A stretch of DNA of 64,000 bases from assembly GCA_934087065.1 (NCBI GenBank), contig CAKOIS010000004.1, positions 25,161 through 89,160 of the forward strand. Reading direction: 5' to 3'. The DNA comes from an uncultured Bacilli bacterium (GTDB lineage Bacteria > Bacillota_I > Bacilli_A > RF39 > UBA660). A program made the position numbers and the translations under genes. The notes under the pieces were generated by a model. That model was not told the DNA's origin. It searched no databases and saw only the letters and a list, made by a program, of their open reading frames with translations. Below are positions 8,647-15,761 of the stretch, in pieces; positions within the stretch are counted from its first letter, which is position 1; every line of letters starts with the position of its first letter.

Positions 8647-8728
8647 GCATAAAATAACACTTTTTACCTAAAACTAGCAAAAAAAATAACCATTTTAACT
8701 AAATTTACCCATTTATACAAAACTTTAG

Positions 8729-8757
8729 TTGACAAACACCAAATAAAATAATAAAAT
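8729..8757 (+). promoter_or_regulatory. Promoter of the repeat surface protein
   Basis: Perfect -35 TTGACA at 8729 and -10 TAAAAT at 8752 with a 17-base spacer. A second TATAAT at 8758 would need a 23-base spacer and is less likely. Confidence 0.6.
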
Positions 8758-8796
8758 TATAATAGAAAAGAAGAGTAAAAATTGGAGGAATTAAAT

Positions 8797-9900
8797 ATGA
8801 AAAAGAAATCAAATGCACTTGTATATATACTTTTATTTTTAATAACTATATGTTTAGCTGGAGGAATTGTTGGTCTAATGGCAAAGAAAAGCGGAGTAAA
8901 TAATAACTCTGATACAAAAAAAGATCCGAAAGACTTCAAAATAACTTACAAATACTACTTAGATGGTGAAGAAGTAAGCGAAATGATTAAACAAGACACA
9001 ATTCAAGTAGAAAACTCAGAATTTGAAGGTGTAATGGATAAAAAAGATTTATACACATATGATAAATACACTTGTACTAATGAAGTAACTGGTTCTTGGA
9101 ATAATGAAGAATGGACATTTACTCCAGAATTAACTGCTGACACAACTTGTAGACTATATTTCTTAAAAAACTTCCATGAAGTAACAGTAAACACTACTAA
9201 TGGGTTACTTCCAAACAATACTAATACACAAAAATTCCTAATAGAAAGAAATAACTCAAAAATAACAAACGTAATTCCAACTGAAGGATATAAAATAGAC
9301 ACGACTAACTTAAAGTGTACTAACGAAGTAAATGCTGTATATAACGAAGAAACAAAAGACTTAACAATATCTAATGTTAACAAAGATAGCATTTGTACTG
9401 TACCTTTTGCAATAAGAGGCTATGAAGTAGAAATTCAAGTTTCAATGGGAGAAGCTAAAGAAACTAAAAAAACAGCTAACTTTGGAGACACAGTAACATT
9501 TGAAACAACCCCACTTGAAAATTACATATTTGATACAGTTAACTGTACTAACAATCAAGTTGCAGAATTCGACCAAGTAAGTAACATACTTTCAATAAAA
9601 AATTTAAATAACGATACAAAATGTGTAGTACAATTTAAACAAAACAAACATCAAGTTAGCCTAAAAGTTGTAGGTGGAGCATTAGTTAATGTTAAATCAC
9701 CTTTATCAGTAGACAACAATGGAACAGCTGTGTTTCCAATAGACAAAAACGAAGGATACAAATACACTGGAGCTAAACTAACATGTGATGGAGTAACAGT
9801 TGAAAGTGAATTAAGTAGCAACATCTTAAAAATTAAAAATGTAACACAAGACTTAAACTGCACATACACTTTAGCAGAAGATACAACTGAAAGCGAATAG
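8797..9900 (+). CDS. Membrane-anchored protein with four to five bacterial repeat domains
   Basis: A 367-residue exported protein. Residues 8-27 are an uncleaved anchor or signal (LVYILLFLITICLAGGIVGL), followed by a polar linker. The rest is four to five copies of a roughly 75-residue beta module, each ending in a Cys-containing strand such as NKDSICTVPF, NNDTKCVVQF or TQDLNCTYTL, with a preceding EGYK-type turn. This resembles InlB B-type/bacterial repeat modules of surface proteins. The cysteines recur in pairs per repeat. ATG at 8797 follows GGAGG; an in-frame TTG at 8782 is part of that site. No LPXTG. The same module occurs in the protein at 19798-22479. Role probably adhesion or envelope; inferred. 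Confidence 0.7.
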   Translation: MKKKSNALVYILLFLITICLAGGIVGLMAKKSGVNNNSDTKKDPKDFKITYKYYLDGEEVSEMIKQDTIQVENSEFEGVMDKKDLYTYDKYTCTNEVTGSWNNEEWTFTPELTADTTCRLYFLKNFHEVTVNTTNGLLPNNTNTQKFLIERNNSKITNVIPTEGYKIDTTNLKCTNEVNAVYNEETKDLTISNVNKDSICTVPFAIRGYEVEIQVSMGEAKETKKTANFGDTVTFETTPLENYIFDTVNCTNNQVAEFDQVSNILSIKNLNNDTKCVVQFKQNKHQVSLKVVGGALVNVKSPLSVDNNGTAVFPIDKNEGYKYTGAKLTCDGVTVESELSSNILKIKNVTQDLNCTYTLAEDTTESE

Positions 9901-9905
9901 CTTAA

Positions 9906-9938
9906 TAAGAAGTAATTGTTGAAATTGCTTCTTTTTTA
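9906..9938 (+). terminator. Intrinsic terminator
   Basis: AAGAAGTAATT/AATTGCTTCTT hairpin followed by six T, just after the surface protein stop. Confidence 0.8.
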
Positions 9939-9989
9939 TATTATCAAATTGTATGTTTAATACAACTTATTTAAAAGTATAAAATAGAC

Positions 9990-10190
9990 AATAATACAAA
10001 AAATAGAAATAATAACATCGAAGTAAAAATGCAAAATAACACTATTTGGTTAAATCAAGAACAATTAGTTAAATTATATAATTCAAGTAAATCTAATATA
10101 TCTAAATATATATTTAAAGAAAGAAAATTCAGTTGTTCGGAATTTCCGAACAACTGAAAATGAAAGTATTAGAAAATAAAAATTAATATT
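9990..10190 (+). pseudogene. RhuM-family gene remnant (frameshifted)
   Basis: The + strand reads NNNIEVKMQNNTIWLNQEQL then VKLYNSSKSNISKYIFKERK in one frame, matching the N-terminal DNA-binding part of RhuM-family proteins (typical form: EVKLEDDTIWLTQEQIAELF). After a shift of one base at about 10127 the next frame reads SVVRNFRTTENE, the following conserved RhuM segment, and then stops at once. The start and the remaining two thirds are missing. RhuM-like proteins are common accessory genes related to phage antirepressors. A 31-base inverted repeat overlaps the frameshift site. Confidence 0.65.
10128..10158. repeat. 31-base near-perfect palindrome
   Basis: Two 15-base arms, TTCAGTTGTTCGGAA and its exact reverse complement, around a single T at 10143. 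It lies in the RhuM remnant, at the codons of the SVVRNFRTT segment, so part of the symmetry may come from the coding sequence. Confidence 0.8.
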
Positions 10191-10291
10191 TCAATTACAT
10201 ATTGATTTTTATTATTATCATAATAAACAATAATTTACATAAGCTTTTAAACTTATGTATTTTTTATTTCAAAAACCTTAAATAACTTTTA

Positions 10292-10320
10292 TAGACAAAA
10301 AGCCAATAATCTGTTAAAAT
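10292..10320 (+). promoter_or_regulatory. dusB promoter, predicted to give a leaderless mRNA
   Basis: -35 TAGACA at 10292 and -10 TAAAAT at 10315 with a 17-base spacer. The -10 ends 6 bases before the dusB ATG, so transcription would start at or next to the start codon, and no ribosome site lies in between. Confidence 0.55.
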
Positions 10321-10326
10321 TAAACC

Positions 10327-11307
10327 ATGACATGGAATATTAAAAATGTAAAAATTAGTAATAGAATTGTATTTGCGCCTATGGCAGGAGTGTCTAATAT
10401 TAGTTATAGACAAATCATAAAAGGTTTTGGTGCTGGTTTAATATACTCTGAAATGATAAGCACTCTAGGTATTAAATATAATGGAAAGAAAACAATAGAC
10501 TTAATTAACTTTGAAGAAACCGAGCGTCCAATTAGCATTCAAATATTTGGAAGTGATATTACTTCTTTCGTAAGTGCAGCAACATACATTGAAGAAAACT
10601 TCCACCCTGACATAATAGACATAAACATGGGTTGTCCTGTTCCTAAAGTAGCAATAAAAAGTCAAGCAGGAAGTGCCCTACTAAAAGACCCAGATAAAAT
10701 TTATGAAATAGTTTCCGAAGTTGTAAAAAACACTAACACTCCTATCACAGTAAAAATAAGAAGTGGATGGGATAACGACCACATTAACGCAGTAGAAGTT
10801 GCAAAAAAAATAGAAGAGGCCGGTGCTTCAGCAATTGCTATTCACGCAAGAACTAGAAGTCAAGGATATTCTGGAAAAGCTGACTGGAACATAATAAAAC
10901 AAGTTAAAGAAAGTGTTAACATTCCAGTAATTGGTAATGGGGATATACTTACAATATATGACGCTAAAAGAATGCTTGAAGAAACAAAATGTGATGCAGT
11001 AATGATCGGGCGTGCCACTCTTGGTAACCCATGGTTTATCAAAGAATGCATAGAATATGTAGAAAATAATCGCATCATCGATAAACCAACTGACATAGAA
11101 AAAATAAACATGATAACAAAACACTATGACTTATTAAAAAAATACACTAGTGAAAAAACAGCACTCCTAGAAATCAGAACACATGCTCTATGGTATCTAA
11201 AAGGAATACCTGGTATTAAAGAAATAAAAACTAAAATATGTCAGGCTAAAACAGAAGAGGAGTTTATGTCTATCATAGACGAATTAAAAAATAATATAAA
11301 TAAATAA
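10327..11307 (+). CDS. dusB: tRNA-dihydrouridine synthase (DusB family)
   Basis: FMN enzyme that reduces uridine to dihydrouridine in tRNA using NADPH. Landmarks: FAPMAGVSNISYRQ near the N-terminus, NMGCPVPKV near residues 99-107 with the catalytic Cys, HARTRSQGYSGKADW, and the FMN-phosphate site GNGDI followed by VMIGRATLGNPW. 326 residues is full length. No Shine-Dalgarno sequence precedes the ATG, and the promoter spacing suggests a leaderless transcript. The protein N-terminus MTWNIKNVKI agrees with the family, so the start is not misplaced. Confidence 0.95.
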   Translation: MTWNIKNVKISNRIVFAPMAGVSNISYRQIIKGFGAGLIYSEMISTLGIKYNGKKTIDLINFEETERPISIQIFGSDITSFVSAATYIEENFHPDIIDINMGCPVPKVAIKSQAGSALLKDPDKIYEIVSEVVKNTNTPITVKIRSGWDNDHINAVEVAKKIEEAGASAIAIHARTRSQGYSGKADWNIIKQVKESVNIPVIGNGDILTIYDAKRMLEETKCDAVMIGRATLGNPWFIKECIEYVENNRIIDKPTDIEKINMITKHYDLLKKYTSEKTALLEIRTHALWYLKGIPGIKEIKTKICQAKTEEEFMSIIDELKNNINK

Positions 11308-11317
11308 GGAGAATTGG

Positions 11318-11350
11318 ATGAAACGTGAATTGGAACTGGTATTAATATAA
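11318..11350 (+). CDS. Possible 10-codon ORF between dusB and the GNAT gene
   Basis: ATG preceded by AAGGAGAATTGG, reading MKRELELVLI then TAA. The ribosome site is good, but the peptide is too short to assess. It could be a decayed start or an upstream ORF of the acetyltransferase. Confidence 0.15.
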   Translation: MKRELELVLI

Positions 11351-11381
11351 AACTTAAAAAATATTAATATTGGAGAAAAAA

Positions 11382-11990
11382 ATGAAAATAAGATTAGAAG
11401 AAGAAAAAGACTACAAAATAGTAGAAAACCTAACAAGAGAAGCATTTTGGAATAAATATAGACCAGGATGCATGGAACACTTAGTTGTTCATAAATTAAG
11501 AAATGACTCTAGATTTATAAAAGAACTAGACTATGTCTTAGAAAAAGATAACAAAATAATAGGAAGTATATTCTATTCACTTGGTTACATAAAAACCAAA
11601 GATAACAAAGTATTAGATGTACTAATCTTTGGACCAGTCAGTATAGACCCTAATTACCAACACATGGGATACGGAGAAGCTTTAATAAATTACACACTTG
11701 CAATTGCAAAAAAACTAAACTATGATTTAGTACTCATAACTGGAAACCCAGACTACTATAAAAAGTACGGTTTTGTTTTGTCTAGCACTTATAGCATATA
11801 TTACGAAGGATTAGAAAATGAAGAAGCTCCATTCTTTATGGTAAAAGTACTTAATGAAAAGAACATCACTAAATACGAAGGAATATATACTGACCCTGAA
11901 GTATTTAATGTTACCGAAGAAGAAGTGAGTGACTTTGATAAAAACTTCCCACCTAAAGAAAAACTAGTACTTCCTGGACAACTAAATTAG
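11382..11990 (+). CDS. GNAT-family N-acetyltransferase (YhbS-like)
   Basis: A 202-residue acetyl-CoA-dependent acyltransferase. The N-terminus IRLEEEKDYKIVENLTREAF is typical, and motif A, where the pantetheine binds, is FGPVSIDPNYQHMGYGEALI. It is followed by ITGNPDYYKKYGF as in YhbS-type proteins. Substrate unknown. ATG at 11382 lies 7 bases after GGAG; the in-frame TTG at 11370 belongs to that site. It probably shares the dusB transcript, 74 bases downstream. Confidence 0.85.
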   Translation: MKIRLEEEKDYKIVENLTREAFWNKYRPGCMEHLVVHKLRNDSRFIKELDYVLEKDNKIIGSIFYSLGYIKTKDNKVLDVLIFGPVSIDPNYQHMGYGEALINYTLAIAKKLNYDLVLITGNPDYYKKYGFVLSSTYSIYYEGLENEEAPFFMVKVLNEKNITKYEGIYTDPEVFNVTEEEVSDFDKNFPPKEKLVLPGQLN

Positions 11991-11999
11991 TGATACAAA

Positions 12000-12030
12000 A
12001 AGCATGAAACTTGTTCATGCTTTTATTCTT
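12000..12030 (+). terminator. Intrinsic terminator of dusB-GNAT
   Basis: AAGCATGAA/TTCATGCTT stem with a short loop, followed by TTTATT. Confidence 0.75.
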
Positions 12031-12200
12031 TTTAAGATTTTTCTAATTTCTTCACTACCAAAATTAAGCACCCACACCTCATTATTAGACTTTCTCAAAT
12101 CTTCTTTAACTGTTTCTTATAATATGTAGAATTCACAGCTTTTTGAATATCTATAATATAAAACTCACTTCCATTTTAGATAACATAAATTGACCGCTGA
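12020..12200 (-). pseudogene. Decayed minus-strand gene fragment
   Basis: Two frames on the minus strand join into one protein-like tail: EFYIIDIQKAVNSTYYKKQL in one frame and ETVKEDLRKSNNEVWVLNF followed by GSEEIRKILKRIKA and a stop in the next. A frameshift near 12110 separates them, and there is no start. Family not recognised. Its 3' end runs into the acetyltransferase terminator. Confidence 0.4.
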
Positions 12201-12352
12201 CCATTCAAATTACACTTACTTATAATGCTCTTTATATGTTCACACACCATAATTCTCATTATATCTATTATGTAACACTTCATAATTTCCCAATTCCGAA
12301 TTTTTGACAAATGCGTACTTTTTCCAGAGTGAGTTTTTAACATAACTTACTA
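12201..12352. other. Intergenic, nothing assigned
   Basis: AT-rich sequence between the decayed fragment and the lysS promoter. Interrupted in all frames; probably more of the lost gene. Confidence 0.3.
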
Positions 12353-12381
12353 TTGACAAACCATAATTAATATAGTACAAT
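12353..12381 (+). promoter_or_regulatory. lysS promoter
   Basis: Perfect -35 TTGACA, 17-base spacer, -10 TACAAT. Transcription should start near 12388, just before the T-box. Confidence 0.8.
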
Positions 12382-12388
12382 AACCACG

Positions 12389-12597
12389 TAAATCGATGAA
12401 GAAGACGAGTAGCATTATATACTGTTAATAGAAAGCTAGGATGATGGAAACTAGCAACAAGCCTAATGTGAATAAAAACTTCTAAGTGGCTAACAAGCCC
12501 GGATATATTCCGTTATAAATAAGAGATAATCAGTTAATGATTAAGAAGGGTGGAACCGCAGGTATCTTACTATGCCCCTTTAGTCATTAACTTTTTT
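12389..12597 (+). promoter_or_regulatory. T-box riboswitch controlling lysS
   Basis: Leader RNA that senses uncharged tRNA. The GAAGACGAGTAG element opens stem I, GATGGAAACTAGC lies in its upper part, and GTGAATAAAAAC is the likely specifier segment with an AAA (Lys) triplet, followed by CTTC closing on the first GAAG. The antiterminator T-box GGGTGGAACCGC is at about 12548-12559. The competing terminator pairs GTTAATGATTAAG-AGGG with CCCTTTAGTCATTAAC and ends in TTTTTT at about 12591. Binding of uncharged tRNA-Lys should favour readthrough into lysS. The specifier position is a visual assignment. Confidence 0.9.
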
Positions 12598-12621
12598 ATT
12601 TAAAAGAAGGAGGAAAAAATA

Positions 12622-14118
12622 ATGGAAAGAAATTTTACAGAACAAGAATTAGTTAGAAGGGAAAAACTAGAAAAATTAAGAAGTCTTGGACTTGATCCAT
12701 TCGGTGATAGATTTGATAGAGACTCACTTGCAAATGACATAAAAGAAAAATATAAAGACTTAACTCATGAAGAATTAGAAAGCATGGATGAGCACGCTAA
12801 AGTTGCAGGAAGAATTATGTTCATAAGAAAAATGGGAAAAGCATCATTCTTCTCAATTCAAGACAAATCAGGAAAAATACAAATTTATATCTCAATAAAC
12901 GATATTGGAGAAGAAGATTACACTTTATTTAAAACTGCAGACATCGGAGACATCGTTGGTGTTGAAGGTAAAATAATGAAAACTATGACTGGAGAAGTTA
13001 CAATAAAATGTTTAAAATATACTCACTTAGTAAAAGCATTAAAACCACTTCCAGAAAAATTCCACGGCTTACAAGACAAAGAAGAAAGATATAGAAGAAG
13101 ATACGTTGATTTAATAATGAACGAAGAGTCAAAAAGAGTTGCTTTCTTAAGACCAAGAATTATAAGATGCATTCAAAACTTCATGGATAATCGTGGATTT
13201 ACTGAAGTAGAAACTCCAGTACTAACTACTCTACTAACAGGTGCTTCAGCTAGACCTTTCGTAACGCACCACAATGCTCAAGACCTAGATATGTACTTAA
13301 GAATTGCACTAGAACTTCACTTAAAAAGACTACTTGTTGGTGGAATGGACGCAGTTTATGAAATTGGTAGACTATTTAGAAATGAAGGAATGGACTTAAC
13401 TCACAATCCAGAATTCACATCAATGGAAGCATACCTAGCATATAGTGACTTAAACGGAATGATGGAAATGACAGAAAGTCTACTTAAAGAAATAGCAAGC
13501 AAAGTATTTAACAAAACTACATTTAACTGGAGAGGTCATGAAATTAGTTTAGATGGTAACTTCAAAAGAATAACAATGACTGAAGCAATTAAAGAACAAA
13601 CTGGAATAGATTTCAGTAAAAACTATACTAATGAAGAAATGATTAAACTCGCAGAAGAACACGATATAGAACTTGAACCACATGAAAAAGTATTCGGTCA
13701 TATTGTTAACAAATTCTTTGAAAAATACGTTGAAGAAACACTTATACAGCCAACATTCTTATGTAATCACCCAATAGAAATAAGCCCACTTACAAAAAAA
13801 GACCCAAAAGACCCAAGATTTGTACAAAGATTTGAATTATTTATTGGTGGAAAAGAAATGGCTAACGCTTACACTGAATTAAATGACCCAATTGACCAAT
13901 TAGAAAGATTTGAAGCCCAATTAAAAGAACAAGATTTAGGTAACGAAGAAGCAAACGACATAGATATGGACTTCGTAGAAGCTTTAGAATATGGAATGCC
14001 ACCAGCTGGAGGTATTGGATACGGAATAGATAGACTTGTTATGTTTTTCACTGAAAACGAGTCAATTAGAGACGTAATCTTATTCCCATTAATGAAACCC
14101 GAAACAAAAGAGAAATAA
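12622..14118 (+). CDS. lysS: Lysyl-tRNA synthetase, class II
   Basis: Charges tRNA-Lys with lysine using ATP. The N-terminal OB-fold anticodon-binding domain (about 55-150, GRIMFIRKMGKASFFSIQD) is followed by the class II core: motif 1 around FMDNRGFTEVETPVL, motif 2 around YEIGRLFRNEGMDLTHNPEF, motif 3 GGIGYGIDRLVMFF. 498 residues is normal. Start ATG after AAGGAGG. Expression is set by the T-box upstream. Confidence 0.98.
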   Translation: MERNFTEQELVRREKLEKLRSLGLDPFGDRFDRDSLANDIKEKYKDLTHEELESMDEHAKVAGRIMFIRKMGKASFFSIQDKSGKIQIYISINDIGEEDYTLFKTADIGDIVGVEGKIMKTMTGEVTIKCLKYTHLVKALKPLPEKFHGLQDKEERYRRRYVDLIMNEESKRVAFLRPRIIRCIQNFMDNRGFTEVETPVLTTLLTGASARPFVTHHNAQDLDMYLRIALELHLKRLLVGGMDAVYEIGRLFRNEGMDLTHNPEFTSMEAYLAYSDLNGMMEMTESLLKEIASKVFNKTTFNWRGHEISLDGNFKRITMTEAIKEQTGIDFSKNYTNEEMIKLAEEHDIELEPHEKVFGHIVNKFFEKYVEETLIQPTFLCNHPIEISPLTKKDPKDPRFVQRFELFIGGKEMANAYTELNDPIDQLERFEAQLKEQDLGNEEANDIDMDFVEALEYGMPPAGGIGYGIDRLVMFFTENESIRDVILFPLMKPETKEK

Positions 14119-14131
14119 CTTTCTCTTTTTT
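14104..14131 (+). terminator. Intrinsic terminator of lysS
   Basis: AAAGAGAAA/TTTCTCTTT hairpin overlapping the lysS stop, then a T-run. Confidence 0.75.
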
Positions 14132-14177
14132 CTTAACCAATAATTATAACATTTTAAATGAAATTTTTGATATTTAC

Positions 14178-14207
14178 TTGTAAAACTTTACATTTATATT
14201 GTATAAT
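14178..14207 (+). promoter_or_regulatory. Promoter of the YfcC-like carrier
   Basis: -35 TTGTAA, 18-base spacer, -10 TATAAT, then AGGAGG before the start codon. Confidence 0.6.
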
Positions 14208-14226
14208 TAAGTAGGAGGTAAAAATT

Positions 14227-15675
14227 ATGAAGAAAAAGAACACATTGTTCAAATCAATTGCAATTATGTTCTTAGTACTAGTCGTATTATCATGGATAAT
14301 TCCAACTTCAAGAGTAAGTGGAACTGACGTTATATCTTCTGATTTAGCAAGAGTTTCATTACATCAACTATTTGAATACCCATGGGCAGGACCTCAAGCA
14401 GCTGCTAAAACAGTATTATTTATACTAGCAGTAGGTGGCTTCTATGGCGTACTTGGAATTACTGGAAAATACAGAAACTGTCTAGAAAAAATTGCAAAAT
14501 CTATGAAAGGAAAAGAAGAACTATTCTTAATTATAGTATCACTAATATTTGTACTACTTAGTAGTGTGTTCGGTTTAGATATATTATTATTTATATTTAT
14601 ACCAGCAATAATCAGTATCATATTACTAATGGGTTACGACAAAATGACAGCTTACCTAGTTGCATTCATGTCTCCACTTATTGGTATGATAGGTTCAACT
14701 TACAGTGCATACTTAGCTGGTTACACTAATCAAGTACTTAGTCTAACATATAAAAATGGACTACTTACTAAAATAGCTTTACTAGTAATATGCTTTGTTG
14801 TATTTATTGCTTTCACACTAAAACACGCAAGAAAAGCACTTAACAAAAATAGTGATAAAGAAGAATATGCTTATCTAGGAGAAAAAACTCAAAGTAAAAA
14901 ACCTAGTTGGCCATTATATGTAATATTTGGTTTATTACTAGTATTACTAATCATTGGTTACACTGATTGGGAAGGTGTTTTTGGAATTACTTTCTTCACA
15001 GACTTGCACAAAAATATCCAAGAATTCACAATCAAAGATGTTACTATACTAAAATACCTATTTGATGGAACAGAACAATTAGGAAAATGGACTATTGACA
15101 GTTATACATTTATTCTAATACTTGCTACATTTATAATAAATCTAGTATACAACATCAAACTAGATGACTCACTAGAAGCATACGCAAAAGGTATTAAGAA
15201 AAGCCTAAAATCAGCAGCATTAGTTGGTTTTGCTTACTGTGTAGTATTTATTGCATTCTATCATGGATACATTGTTACTATATTAAATTTCATTTCTAAC
15301 ACTTGTGGTTTTGGACTTGCTAAACTAGTTAACATCACTTGGTTACAAGAAATAATACACTTAATATTTGGATCACTAAGCATGATAATTGCAACAGCTA
15401 TAAATATAGACTACCTATATGTAGCATCTACAGTAGGAACATTCTTATCAGTTGCATATGCTGACTACACACTATTAATAAGTATTATAATGCAAGCAAT
15501 ATATGGTTTAACACTTTTCGTAGCACCTACTTCAACATTATTGATTTTAGGTTTAACAAGCTTAGACATCAACTACAAAGACTGGCTAAAGAAGAGTTGG
15601 AAACTAGTACTTGAATTACTTCTTGTAATATTTGTTGTAATAATACTTCTAGTAATAGTTAAATCTCATATATAA
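14227..15675 (+). CDS. YfcC/DcuC-like membrane carrier
   Basis: A 482-residue integral membrane protein with 12 or more hydrophobic segments, beginning at residues 9-26. It resembles the YfcC family of the C4-dicarboxylate anaerobic carrier/ion transporter superfamily: an N-terminal SWIIPTSRVSG, then a re-entrant-like PLIGMIGSTYSAYLAG and a matching C-terminal repeat with APTSTLLILGL. YfcC proteins are annotated as basic amino acid or arginine/ornithine antiporters, but no arginine deiminase genes are adjacent, so substrate is open. It has its own promoter and terminator and is probably monocistronic. Confidence 0.7.
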   Translation: MKKKNTLFKSIAIMFLVLVVLSWIIPTSRVSGTDVISSDLARVSLHQLFEYPWAGPQAAAKTVLFILAVGGFYGVLGITGKYRNCLEKIAKSMKGKEELFLIIVSLIFVLLSSVFGLDILLFIFIPAIISIILLMGYDKMTAYLVAFMSPLIGMIGSTYSAYLAGYTNQVLSLTYKNGLLTKIALLVICFVVFIAFTLKHARKALNKNSDKEEYAYLGEKTQSKKPSWPLYVIFGLLLVLLIIGYTDWEGVFGITFFTDLHKNIQEFTIKDVTILKYLFDGTEQLGKWTIDSYTFILILATFIINLVYNIKLDDSLEAYAKGIKKSLKSAALVGFAYCVVFIAFYHGYIVTILNFISNTCGFGLAKLVNITWLQEIIHLIFGSLSMIIATAINIDYLYVASTVGTFLSVAYADYTLLISIIMQAIYGLTLFVAPTSTLLILGLTSLDINYKDWLKKSWKLVLELLLVIFVVIILLVIVKSHI

Positions 15676-15679
15676 AATT

Positions 15680-15707
15680 AGAACTTTCACAAAAAAGTTC
15701 TTTTTTT
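15680..15707 (+). terminator. Intrinsic terminator
   Basis: AGAACTT/AAGTTCT stem, then seven T. Confidence 0.8.
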
Positions 15708-15761
15708 GTATATTATTTTATAAAAACACTCAATATATCATATATTATGAAAGAGGTGTAT

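Noticed and set aside
11308..11381. T-box-like leader before the GNAT gene (GGAACTGGTATTAAT)
   Set aside because: No stem I elements and no GGTGGxACCGC core; resemblance is by chance.
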